From Oceanicaulis sp. HLUCCA04 (GTDB lineage Bacteria > Pseudomonadota > Alphaproteobacteria > Caulobacterales > Maricaulaceae), in NCBI GenBank assembly GCA_001314625.1, contig LJSH01000002.1:92458-156457 (forward strand): a DNA stretch of 64,000 nucleotides. Direction: 5' to 3'. Position 1 is the first letter of the stretch. Every line of letters starts with the position of its first letter. Positions 39,350 to 46,781 of this stretch are shown piece by piece. The notes under the pieces were generated by a model. It did no database searches, was not told where the DNA came from, and was given only the letters and a program-made list of their open reading frames with translations. A program made the position numbers and the translations under genes.

Positions 39350-39784
39350 ATGATCATCATCGGACCGCTGGCGCTCATTCTGATACTGTTCATTCTCTTC
39401 GCGATCCTGAACAAGGGCGCGGCAGAGAAGAAGATGCGCCTGGAATTTGAATCCTTTCAATCTCGCTTTGAGCGTGAGAATGGCCAGCCGCTGCGTTACT
39501 CGTTCGCGGAATTCTGGCAGTTCGCTTCCGGCTATCTGGCGCGATTCCGCCTGGCGCGGGCGATGGCGGCGTTGATCTTCCTGATCCCGCTTATCTTCCT
39601 GTGGCTCGGCAGTGAGGCCGGCAAGGGCTGGGACCGCAATGAGACGCTCGCGATGGTGTACCACGTCATGGCGGGCCTGTTCATAATCCTCGGTTTCGTG
39701 GCCGCTTTGTGGGTTCAGAACAAGTTCGGCAAGGGCAAGTTCGCCGAGCTGATCGCAAAATTTGAAGCGACGATATCAAGCTGA
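39350..39784 (+). CDS. Small membrane protein of unknown function
   Basis: A 144-residue protein with a hydrophobic N-terminal helix (residues 1-20), a charged amphipathic stretch (24-65), and two more helices near 70-92 and 104-124. No family recognised. AGGGGAAAG precedes the ATG. It is the only gene between gyrB and a copy of the gyrB tail, and its TGA stop sits exactly where similarity to gyrB begins, so its 3' end may have been defined by that rearrangement. Confidence 0.65.
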   Translation: MIIIGPLALILILFILFAILNKGAAEKKMRLEFESFQSRFERENGQPLRYSFAEFWQFASGYLARFRLARAMAALIFLIPLIFLWLGSEAGKGWDRNETLAMVYHVMAGLFIILGFVAALWVQNKFGKGKFAELIAKFEATISS

Positions 39785-39996
39785 GCCTCAACCGCGCCGC
39801 TGACGAGGGCGAGGATGGCTGGCGCGGACTTGTGCCGCCTGAAGGCGGTCTTGTGCTCAAGCGCGAAGTGCGCGGCGTAACCGAGGCTGTGGTGCTGGAC
39901 GACCACGGTGCTGGCGAGCCCCGATGCCCGCCGCCTGTCGGCGCGCGAGGCGAGTTCATCCAGGAGTTCGCCATCGAAGCCGAGGTGGATGCGTAA
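39785..39996 (+). pseudogene. Duplicated, internally deleted 3' fragment of gyrB
   Basis: The sequence from 39785 corresponds to gyrB from 38396. Bases 39805-39904 are identical to 38416-38515. Three bases are then missing, about 35 bases match again, and at 39939 the copy jumps to the gyrB end: 39954-40023 matches 38851-38920 with one mismatch, past the stop codon. About 300 bases coding for the catalytic tail are deleted. The copy remains an open frame (VVLDDHGAGEP...EFIQEF...) from the preceding in-frame stop at 39763 to TAA 39996, but has no good start codon or ribosome site. Confidence 0.85.
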
Positions 39997-40023
39997 GGGG
40001 GTTTCGCTGCCCTCCATTGCGTC

Positions 40024-40102
40024 GTTCCCGCGCAGGCGGGAACCCAGCGCCACATCCACTGGCATAGCCCCATGATCTCTGGACCCCCGCCTGCGCGGGG
40101 GT
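40024..40102. repeat. Two REP-like palindromes downstream of the gyrB fragment
   Basis: GTTCCCGC-GCAG-GCGGGAAC (40024-40043) and ACCCCCGC-CTGC-GCGGGGGT (40083-40102), each with eight-base arms and a four-base loop. The same architecture occurs at 38921. They lie between the fragment and the convergent SulP gene. Confidence 0.65.
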
Positions 40103-40120
40103 GACGAGCGAAGTGAAGTG

Positions 40121-41833
40121 TTAGCGAGCGCCCCCCAGCTCCACAAATGCCTCATACTGGCTCAAATAGACCTTGCCGGTGAGGTGCTTGAGGAAGCCGG
40201 AGCGTTTCAGCCGGTCCATGACCGGGCCCTTGACCTCTGAAAGGTGGAAGGAGAGCCCCGCCTCCTTCAGGCGCTGATTGATCACCTCAAGGCTTTCCAG
40301 CGCGCTGGCATCAATCGCGTTCACCGCCGGGCACATCAGCACGAAATGCTTGGCTTGCGGCTGTCCGGCCACCAGCTCCAGCACGCGGTCTTCCAGATAG
40401 CGGGCATTGGGAAAATAGAGGCTTTCATCCACGCGCAGCGTGATCAGCTCTGGCGACAGTGTGACGGCATGGCGGTCCACATTGCGGAAATGCTCCGTCC
40501 CGGGAACAAGGCCGACCACGGCCGAATGGGGCCGGCTGGTCTTGTACAAGTGCAGGCCGATGGAAAGCGTCACGCCGGTCAGGATGCCCGCCTCCACGCC
40601 TATCAGCAGCGTGGCGAGAATAGTCCCGATCATCGCGGCGCCATCGCTTTTGGAATAGGCCCATGTGCGCCGGATAATCGGGAAATCGGCCAGTGACAGC
40701 ACGGCGACGATGATCGTCGCGGCCAGCACCGCCACCGGCAGGTCTGACAGCCAGGGTGTCAGAAACAGGCTGGCAAGCCCGATCCCGATAGCGGTAAACG
40801 CGCCTGCGGCGGGGGTTTCGGCGCCTGCATCGAAATTCACCACCGAGCGGGCAAACCCGCCGGTCACCGGAAAGCCGCCGGAAAGCCCGGCGCCGATATT
40901 GGCCGCGCCCAGCCCGATCAGTTCCTGATCAGGATCAATGCGCTGGCGGCGCTTGGCGGCAAGCGTCTGGGCGACCGAGACCGATTCCACAAATCCGACC
41001 GCTGAAAGCAGCAAGGCCGGGCCAATCAGCGCCGAGATCAGCGCCGGATCTACCGATGGCAGGGTGAAGGGCGGCAGGCCCGCCGGAATATCACCGACCG
41101 TTGCGACGCCGCGCGCGGTCAGATCAAACAGCTTGACCGCTGCAATCGACACCGCGACCGACAAGACTGGCGCGGCCCGGGCGATCAGTCCGGCTAGGAA
41201 AGCGTTCAGGCCGAGGCGCGCAAGCAAGGGCTGCGCGCCCTTTCTTGCCCAGGCCAGAAAGACGAGGGCAGGGATGGCCACGGCCAGCGTGTAGAGGTTG
41301 GCCTCACCGATTGTGGAGACAAGGCTTGCCACAACCTCCACCCCGGTATGACCGCTCGCGCTGGTGCCCAGAACATGCTTCATCTGGCCGGCAGCGATCA
41401 GCAGGCCCGAGGCCGTGATAAAGCCGGAAATGACCGGATGGGAGAGGAAATTGGCTATAAAGCCCAGCCGGAACAGGCCCATGGCCATCAGGATCACGCC
41501 GGACATTACCGCCAGGGTGAGCGCGGCGGTCACATAGCCCATCGACCCTTCATCGGCGACGCGCCCCACAGCGACCGCCGTCATCAGCGAGATGACAGCT
41601 ACCGGCCCGACGGCCAGCGTGCGCCCGGTGCCGAAGATTGCATAGAGCACCAGCGGCGCCATGGAGGCGTAGAGCCCGGTTTCGGGCGGCATGCCCGCCA
41701 GCATGGCATAGGCCAGCGATTGCGGAATCAGCATGATCGTGACGATCAGCGCCGCCATCAGATCACTGACCAGCGTCTCGCGACGGTATTCACGGCCCCA
41801 CTGAAGGATGGGCAGATAGCGGGAAAGCGTCAC
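40121..41833 (-). CDS. SulP-family anion transporter with STAS domain
   Basis: A 570-residue SulP/SLC26-type permease with about 12-14 helices. The N-terminal signature is TIMLIPQSLAYAMLAGMPPETGLYAS, the middle has GLSGGFPVTGGFARSVVNFDAG, and a cytoplasmic STAS domain occupies residues 450-560 (LRVDESLYFPNARYLEDRV; VNAIDASALESLE). Sulfate, sulfite or bicarbonate are possible substrates. It lies 12 bases behind the TIGR01244 gene in a persulfide-linked operon, which favours export or import of a sulfur oxyanion (inference). Confidence 0.93.
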   Translation of the reverse strand: MTLSRYLPILQWGREYRRETLVSDLMAALIVTIMLIPQSLAYAMLAGMPPETGLYASMAPLVLYAIFGTGRTLAVGPVAVISLMTAVAVGRVADEGSMGYVTAALTLAVMSGVILMAMGLFRLGFIANFLSHPVISGFITASGLLIAAGQMKHVLGTSASGHTGVEVVASLVSTIGEANLYTLAVAIPALVFLAWARKGAQPLLARLGLNAFLAGLIARAAPVLSVAVSIAAVKLFDLTARGVATVGDIPAGLPPFTLPSVDPALISALIGPALLLSAVGFVESVSVAQTLAAKRRQRIDPDQELIGLGAANIGAGLSGGFPVTGGFARSVVNFDAGAETPAAGAFTAIGIGLASLFLTPWLSDLPVAVLAATIIVAVLSLADFPIIRRTWAYSKSDGAAMIGTILATLLIGVEAGILTGVTLSIGLHLYKTSRPHSAVVGLVPGTEHFRNVDRHAVTLSPELITLRVDESLYFPNARYLEDRVLELVAGQPQAKHFVLMCPAVNAIDASALESLEVINQRLKEAGLSFHLSEVKGPVMDRLKRSGFLKHLTGKVYLSQYEAFVELGGAR

Positions 41834-41845
41834 TGATGCGGGCCC

Positions 41846-42277
41846 TTACGCGTTGTTGCCATGACGCGCCGTTAGCGCTTGCGCCAGACCGGACAGATCG
41901 TACCCGGCGCGCGCGCCCGCTTCGATCAGCGCAGCGGGTTCGGTGTGTCTGGCCTGAGACAATGCCCACAGACAGGTCGAGCGCGTGCCGGACCGGCAAT
42001 AGGCCATCACCTTGCCGTCGGCCTGTTCCAGCACCTCGCCGAACGCCGTGATCGCGCTTTCGGGAAATTCTCCGCCCGAGACCGGGATGTGATGAAAGGC
42101 AAGTCCCGCCTCGCGCGCGGCCGCTTCCAGCGCGGTCAGCGGCGGCTGACCGGGTTCCTCGCCATCGGGCCGGTTGCAGATCACGGTCGTAAAGCCCTGT
42201 TCTGCCAGATCGCGGATGGCATCAGCGCTGAGCTGCCCCGCGACGGCAAGCCTTCGGGTAAGCGTTTTGTGGGGCAT
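41846..42277 (-). CDS. TIGR01244-family phosphatase-like/sulfur-transfer protein
   Basis: A 143-residue protein of the dual-specificity-phosphatase fold with the loop AYCRSGTRS around C94, typical of TIGR01244. In Blh proteins of rhizobia and Xylella this domain is fused in front of a persulfide dioxygenase; here the two are separate genes in the same operon, which supports a joint role in sulfur handling. The reaction of the domain is not settled. It starts at ATG 42277 and is followed by the SulP gene. Confidence 0.87.
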   Translation of the reverse strand: MPHKTLTRRLAVAGQLSADAIRDLAEQGFTTVICNRPDGEEPGQPPLTALEAAAREAGLAFHHIPVSGGEFPESAITAFGEVLEQADGKVMAYCRSGTRSTCLWALSQARHTEPAALIEAGARAGYDLSGLAQALTARHGNNA

Positions 42278-42325
42278 TGGAACGGTCCTTTGGCGGTGGT
42301 ATGCGCGAAACGTCAGTCATTGTCA

Positions 42326-42425
42326 TGGCCCGGTCGAGCGGTGGCGAGGTCCGGGCCACCCATGCTTGAGAGTTTCCGCTTGATCACATCTTTCAGGCAT
42401 GGATCCCCCGCATAAAGCGGGGGAT
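42326..42425. repeat. Two palindromes between the dioxygenase and TIGR01244 genes
   Basis: TGGCCCGG/CCGGGCCA (42326-42333, 42351-42358) and ATCCCCCGC-ATAAA-GCGGGGGAT (42403-42425). The second has the TGGATCC...GATGACA surroundings of a common intergenic palindrome type. They fall inside an apparent operon and may lower downstream expression. Confidence 0.55.
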
Positions 42426-42462
42426 GACAACCGTAGGGGGGAAAGCGGCCAAGGCTGCTCCT

Positions 42463-43332
42463 CTAAAGCGTGTCCACCGGGATTTTCAGATACGTCTTCC
42501 CGTCATCGTCGGCCGGCGGCATATGCCCGGCTCGCATATTCACCTGGACGCTGGGCAGGATCAGGGTCGGCATGGCCAGCGTCGCGTCGCGCTCGGTGCG
42601 CATCTTCACGAACTCGGCCTGGCTCACGCCCTCGCGGACATGGACATTGCCTTTCTTCTGGGCTCCGACCGTGGTCTCCCAGGCATACTGATCGCGCCCC
42701 GTGGCCTTGTAGTCATGGCACAGGAACATGCGGGTCTCGTCCGGCAAGGCGTAGAGCTTCTGGATGGACTGATAGAGCGTGGCTGCATCGCCGCCGGGAA
42801 AATCGCACCGCGCCGTGCCGTAATCGGGCATGAACAGCGTATCGCCGACAAAGGCTGCATCTCCAATGACGTAGGTCATACAGGCAGGCGTGTGCCCTGG
42901 CGTATGAATGGCGCGCGCCTCGATTTCACCGAGCGAGAAGGTCTCCCCGTCCTCGAACAGGCGGTCAAACTGCGAGCCATCCCGCTGGAATTCGGTGCCT
43001 GCATTGAACACTTTGCCGAAGACATCCTGAACGGTGCGGATGTTTGATCCGATGGCCAGCGTGCCGCCCACATTCTGTTTCAGATAGGGCGCGGCCGACA
43101 GATGGTCGGCATGGACATGGGTTTCCAGAAGCCATTCCACTTCTAGGCCCTGCTGCCTGACGAAAGCGATGATGGCATCGGCGCTCGCACGCGATGTACG
43201 CCCGGATTTCGGATCGTAATCGAGTACCGAGTCCACGATGGCGGCCTTTTTCGTGGCCGGGTCAGAGACGACATAGCTGACCGTATTGGTCGGCTCGTCA
43301 AAAAACGCCTTCACAGCGGGAATACCCGTCAT
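42463..43332 (-). CDS. Persulfide dioxygenase-type metallo-beta-lactamase-fold hydrolase
   Basis: A 289-residue MBL-fold protein of the persulfide dioxygenase (ETHE1/PDO/Blh) group. The metal motif is THVHADH (H72, H74, D76, H77), with further ligands in HTPGHTPACMTYVIGD and the later FLCHDY. GDTLFMPDYGTARCDFPGG is characteristic. It oxidises glutathione persulfide to sulfite, the second step of sulfide detoxification. The start ATG overlaps the regulator's stop (ATGA), so it is coupled to the sensor gene. Confidence 0.93.
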   Translation of the reverse strand: MTGIPAVKAFFDEPTNTVSYVVSDPATKKAAIVDSVLDYDPKSGRTSRASADAIIAFVRQQGLEVEWLLETHVHADHLSAAPYLKQNVGGTLAIGSNIRTVQDVFGKVFNAGTEFQRDGSQFDRLFEDGETFSLGEIEARAIHTPGHTPACMTYVIGDAAFVGDTLFMPDYGTARCDFPGGDAATLYQSIQKLYALPDETRMFLCHDYKATGRDQYAWETTVGAQKKGNVHVREGVSQAEFVKMRTERDATLAMPTLILPSVQVNMRAGHMPPADDDGKTYLKIPVDTL

Positions 43333-43676
43333 TGTGCATACTCCTCTTGCGTGTCATTGGCCGCGTCAGGCGCCGGGGCGAACGCATAACACAGCGCCCG
43401 CATCACGGCGAGGATGCGCGGATCGGTGAGGGAATAGAAGATCTGTTTGGACTGGCGCCGTGTGGACACGATGCCCTCTGCGCGCAGCCGGGCCAGATCA
43501 CGCGACAGATTGGGCTGGGCCACGCCGGTGCGCGCTTCGATGTCCGATACCGATAACTCGCCATCGGCCAGCTCGCACGTCACCAATAGCCGGTTGGGGT
43601 GGGACAACAGCTTCAAGAGCCCTGACACCTCCTCAGCGCGCGCACGTACAAGTGACAGATCAAGACCAGCCTGCAT
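43329..43676 (-). CDS. ArsR-family persulfide-sensing repressor (BigR/SqrR type)
   Basis: A 115-residue winged-helix ArsR protein. The recognition helix is VAQPNLSRDLARLRAEGIV. The two cysteines that form an intramolecular polysulfide bridge in BigR/SqrR are at C34 (LVTCELADGELSV) and C96 (MRALCYAF), with no metal-binding cysteine box, so it is a reactive-sulfur rather than metal sensor. It is the first gene of regulator - dioxygenase, and is divergent from the YeeE genes across a palindromic operator. Confidence 0.92.
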   Translation of the reverse strand: MQAGLDLSLVRARAEEVSGLLKLLSHPNRLLVTCELADGELSVSDIEARTGVAQPNLSRDLARLRAEGIVSTRRQSKQIFYSLTDPRILAVMRALCYAFAPAPDAANDTQEEYAQ

Positions 43677-43741
43677 GTTTCAGCCCGTTCCTTCTTGCCC
43701 CGTAGTGAGAAAATTTGGCGCCGGGGCTTGCATCCATGCTC

Positions 43742-43769
43742 AATATATATCATTTGTGATAAATGACAA
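43742..43769 (-). promoter_or_regulatory. Promoter of the persulfide operon
   Basis: On the minus strand TTGTCA (43764-43769), 16 bases, TATATT (43742-43747). The AT-rich palindrome at 43750-43766 lies in the spacer and touches the -35. Confidence 0.6.
43750..43766. promoter_or_regulatory. Probable operator of the BigR-like repressor
   Basis: TCATTT-GTGAT-AAATGA, perfect six-base arms, between two divergent sulfur gene sets and inside the leftward promoter. Its location fits one repressor controlling both directions. Confidence 0.65.
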
Positions 43770-43819
43770 GTGTCGGTGGCCCGATTTTTCGCGCGGGCCT
43801 TTCCCGGAGGAAGCACAAC

Positions 43820-44257
43820 ATGGATACGGTAACGCAGTTTACGCCGGTTTCGGCTTTGATCGGCGGCGTGCTGATCGGTCTGTCGGCGGTCATGCTGATG
43901 GCCTTGAACGGACGCATAGCAGGCATTGCGGGCATCGTGGGCGGGCTTTTGGGGCCTGCGCCCTTCATGAGGCTGGACCGCTATTGGCGGCTTGCCTTCG
44001 TGGCCGGCCTCATTGCCGCGCCCGCGCTCTGGTTTGCCATCACCGGCAGCGCGCCACAGATCAGCGTAACCGATAGCTGGCCCATGCTGATCGTCGCCGG
44101 GCTGGTCGTGGGAATTGGTACCCAGATCGGTTCAGGCTGTACGTCCGGGCACGGCGTGTGCGGGCTGGCGCGCCTGTCCCCGCGTTCGCTTGTGGCCACC
44201 GGCCTGTTCATGGCGGCTGCACTTCTCACCGTTTTTGTCACCCGTCACCTGATCTAG
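43820..44257 (+). CDS. YeeE/YedE-family sulfur transporter subunit (first half)
   Basis: A 145-residue membrane protein with four or five helices and the YeeE/YedE signature GSGCTSGHGVCGLARLSPRS (C107, C114). In thiosulfate transporters such cysteines relay the substrate. The ATG at 43820 is preceded by GGAGG nine bases upstream. The next gene supplies a complementary half, so the two probably assemble. It diverges from the persulfide regulator and shares its operator, suggesting induction by reactive sulfur. Confidence 0.92.
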   Translation: MDTVTQFTPVSALIGGVLIGLSAVMLMALNGRIAGIAGIVGGLLGPAPFMRLDRYWRLAFVAGLIAAPALWFAITGSAPQISVTDSWPMLIVAGLVVGIGTQIGSGCTSGHGVCGLARLSPRSLVATGLFMAAALLTVFVTRHLI

Positions 44258-44267
44258 GGATATTGAT

Positions 44268-44681
44268 ATGAAAGCGATTCTTTCCGCCCTCGCCGCAGGT
44301 CTGGTGTTCGGCCTCGGCCTCATCGTCTCGGGCATGGTGAACCCAGCCAAAGTACTGAACTTCCTCGACATTGCCGGCCAATGGGATCCCAGCCTCGCCT
44401 TCGTGATGGCGGGCGCCGCCAGCACTGTGTTCATCGGCTACCGGTTTGTGCTCAAGCGCCCGGCCCCGCTTTTTGCTGACCGGTTCAACCTGCCAGGCGC
44501 AACCCGGATCGATGCCCGCCTGATCGGCGGGGCCATCATGTTCGGTATCGGCTGGGGCCTTGTCGGCCTGTGCCCGGGACCGGCCCTGACGGCGCTGGGT
44601 ACCGGCGCGGTACCTGTGGTGGTGTTTGCGGCGGCGATGCTGGCCGGAATGGCTGGCTGGCGCTGGCTGGTGCGCGATTAA
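44268..44681 (+). CDS. DUF6691 / YedE-like sulfur transporter subunit (second half)
   Basis: A 137-residue membrane protein, four helices, with SGMVNPAKVLNFLDI near residues 21-35 and GLVGLCPGPALTALG near 97-111. Both are standard for the companion of YeeE in split transporters. It follows the first half by 10 bases. The single cysteine in LCPGP is the counterpart of the other subunit's cysteines. Confidence 0.9.
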   Translation: MKAILSALAAGLVFGLGLIVSGMVNPAKVLNFLDIAGQWDPSLAFVMAGAASTVFIGYRFVLKRPAPLFADRFNLPGATRIDARLIGGAIMFGIGWGLVGLCPGPALTALGTGAVPVVVFAAAMLAGMAGWRWLVRD

Positions 44682-44759
44682 AGGCGTTAGCCCTCTCGCG
44701 CTCGTGCGCGGCGCGCGCTAGGTTTTCCTATCGCAGCCATAGCCGCCACGAGGACGCTC

Positions 44760-45623
44760 ATGCCGTTTTTCCTCATTCTCATCATCAATTTCGTGATCAT
44801 TGCCGCCGTATTTGCGGGGCTGTGGTTGTGGAGCCGCCAGACAAAGGACCCCAGCTTCGTCGATGCCTTCTGGGGGTTCGGCATGGTGATTGTGGCATTG
44901 ACCACGTTCATCCTGGCAGGTGATGGCTGGCTGGAACGCAAGCTGGTGCTGGCCGGTCTGACCATCGCCTGGGGGATGCGCCTCGGCCTGCATCTGTTTC
45001 ATCGATGGGGCCGCGAAGGGCCGGACCGGCGCTACACCGCCCTGATCAGGCGTCTGCAGGAAAGGCGTGGCTGGGATTATGATATGGCGACAGGGCTGGC
45101 CGTGTTCGGTCTGCAGGCCGTGCTCCTGTTCCTTGTCTGCCTGCCGGTGCAGCTCGGACAGATCAACGCCGTCCCGGTCGGGTTCGGCATTGTGGCGCTG
45201 TTCGGCTTTGCGCTGGCCGTGTTCGGGATCGCTTACGAATCCATCGCTGACTGGCAGCTTTCAACCTTCAGGGAAAATCCGGCCAGCAAGGGCAAGGTGA
45301 TGGATCAGGGCCTGTGGGCCTGGTCGCGCCATCCCAATTATTTCGGCGAAATCTGTACCTGGTGGGGTATCTGGCTGATCGCGGCAGAAACCGCTCTGGG
45401 CTTCTGGTCCTTTATCGGCCCGGCCTTCCTTACCTTCACGCTGCTGCGCTGGTCAGGTGTGCCGCTGCTGGAAAAGGGGATGAAGAGCTCGCGGCCCGGC
45501 TATGGCGAATACGCCGCCCGCACCAGCGCGATATTCCCATGGCCGCCCAGGCGCGCCAAAGCTGATCGCGTTGATCCGCTGGACGATGAGGACGACACGA
45601 CCGAGTACGACAGTGCGGTCTAG
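44760..45623 (+). CDS. DUF1295 family membrane protein (steroid 5-alpha-reductase-like)
   Basis: A 287-residue integral membrane protein with about seven helices. The DUF1295 pattern is clear: DPSFVDAFWGFGMV near residue 31 and, in the C-terminal part, GLWAWSRHPNYFGEICTWWG, the NADPH-binding region shared with steroid 5-alpha-reductases and isoprenylcysteine methyltransferases. Substrate unknown. GAGGA precedes the ATG at 44760. The stop shares CTAG with the convergent small gene. Confidence 0.9.
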   Translation: MPFFLILIINFVIIAAVFAGLWLWSRQTKDPSFVDAFWGFGMVIVALTTFILAGDGWLERKLVLAGLTIAWGMRLGLHLFHRWGREGPDRRYTALIRRLQERRGWDYDMATGLAVFGLQAVLLFLVCLPVQLGQINAVPVGFGIVALFGFALAVFGIAYESIADWQLSTFRENPASKGKVMDQGLWAWSRHPNYFGEICTWWGIWLIAAETALGFWSFIGPAFLTFTLLRWSGVPLLEKGMKSSRPGYGEYAARTSAIFPWPPRRAKADRVDPLDDEDDTTEYDSAV

Positions 45624-45826
45624 CGGCCGTTCTCGTCGTGCTCGTCAAGATCGGGTGACTGTACCGACAGCGCCGCCGCGATGACCTCGACGCCGGCGCG
45701 CATCTCCTCTACCGTTTCGGCGTCTGGTGTCACCGAACGGGTGAGGTGATCGCGCGCACTCACCGGACAGACCATCCAGCCAGCGCAGAGCACAATCATC
45801 GCTACAAGACCGAATACGAACCGCAT
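45620..45826 (-). CDS. Small exported or membrane-anchored protein, 68 residues
   Basis: A short protein with a hydrophobic N-terminus (residues 3-24, ending near PVSARD) that is a signal peptide or anchor, then a 44-residue acidic helix-prone segment (DAETVEEMRAGVEVIAAALSV). The ATG at 45826 has an excellent GGGGAGG ribosome site seven bases upstream, which is the main evidence that it is real. No family recognised. Its stop overlaps the DUF1295 gene by four bases. Confidence 0.65.
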   Translation of the reverse strand: MRFVFGLVAMIVLCAGWMVCPVSARDHLTRSVTPDAETVEEMRAGVEVIAAALSVQSPDLDEHDENGR

Positions 45827-45898
45827 GGTTGCCTCCCCAGACCCCATTTACAGCGAGGCTAACATTACTTCATCGTAATGTTGAAGGAAAAAATGCGA

Positions 45899-46735
45899 TC
45901 AGGCCGCTGCCCGGCCCATGGCCTCTTCCGGGTTGCGTACCGAAGCACTCTGGCGCTCCAGTCCTTCTACCGCTTTGACCAGCAGTTTCAGGCTTTCCTG
46001 AAGGCCGCTGGTGATCATGGCAGCGGATGCATCATTACGCGTCAGGGCCAGCTCCAGCCGGTCCGCATCGGGCAGTCGCGCGGTGGCAGTATCAATCCGC
46101 TCCGCCGCGCCTTCGACCCGTCCGGCAGCGTGGCTGATCCCCGCTTCCATCCGCCCGGCCAGCGCATCCAGATCAGACCGGAACGTGTCCAATGCGCCGG
46201 TTACATCTGCGCCGGCCAGGCTGGCTGCGATGTCGCGCATATCGGCACGGAAGGCTTTCAGCTCCGACTGAAGGCTGGAATCACAGAGGGCGAGACTTTC
46301 GTCGCCGGCCACGTCGCCTGCCGCGTCGTCTGCCAGGACATCGCCCTGCTCTGCGAGCGGTGTCCCGGAGACGGCCGGCACATACTCGCCGCCTTCTTCC
46401 TCAACTGGCATCTCAACCAGTACGATCTGACCTCTTGCCTCGCCGCTGCCTGCGCCGAAAAGCGCGGTTTCCAGCTCCGCGCGCGCAGCCTCCACCTCGC
46501 CCATTTTCTGAGATGACGATACCAGCATCCAGCGCAACGTGCTCACCCGAGACGCCCGCATCAATGCGGAGTCAAACCGGGTCAGGTACAGCCGCACAAA
46601 GCTGTCTATGTGCTCGGCCAGCTGCGCATCGTGCTGCTCATTGCGCACGGCGGGCAGGGTGATCCGCAAGGCATAGGCATGCTCCCCGGCGCGGGGCTCA
46701 AGTCGGTCGCGGCTGGTAATCAGCATGGCGGTCAT
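45899..46735 (-). CDS. Coiled-coil-rich protein of unknown function
   Basis: A 278-residue soluble protein. Residues 1-90 look globular (LITSRDRLEP...YALRITLPAV), 100-150 are acidic linker, and 150-265 are long helices with heptad-like spacing (LQSELKAFRADMRDIAASL, LDTFRSDLDALAGRMEAG, VEGAAERIDTATARL). No enzyme motif seen. ATG 46726 is an equally good start. It lies 46 bases behind the RND permease on the same strand and may be expressed with the pump; no functional link can be shown. Confidence 0.72.
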   Translation of the reverse strand: MTAMLITSRDRLEPRAGEHAYALRITLPAVRNEQHDAQLAEHIDSFVRLYLTRFDSALMRASRVSTLRWMLVSSSQKMGEVEAARAELETALFGAGSGEARGQIVLVEMPVEEEGGEYVPAVSGTPLAEQGDVLADDAAGDVAGDESLALCDSSLQSELKAFRADMRDIAASLAGADVTGALDTFRSDLDALAGRMEAGISHAAGRVEGAAERIDTATARLPDADRLELALTRNDASAAMITSGLQESLKLLVKAVEGLERQSASVRNPEEAMGRAAA

Positions 46736-46781
46736 CCTTCCGGTCCTTCCACCATCACGCGCTGATTGCCTTGATGATCCG

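Noticed and set aside
39765-39996. The gyrB tail copy as a functional small gene
   Set aside because: The frame is open but lacks a credible start and ribosome site, and the conserved catalytic tail is deleted.
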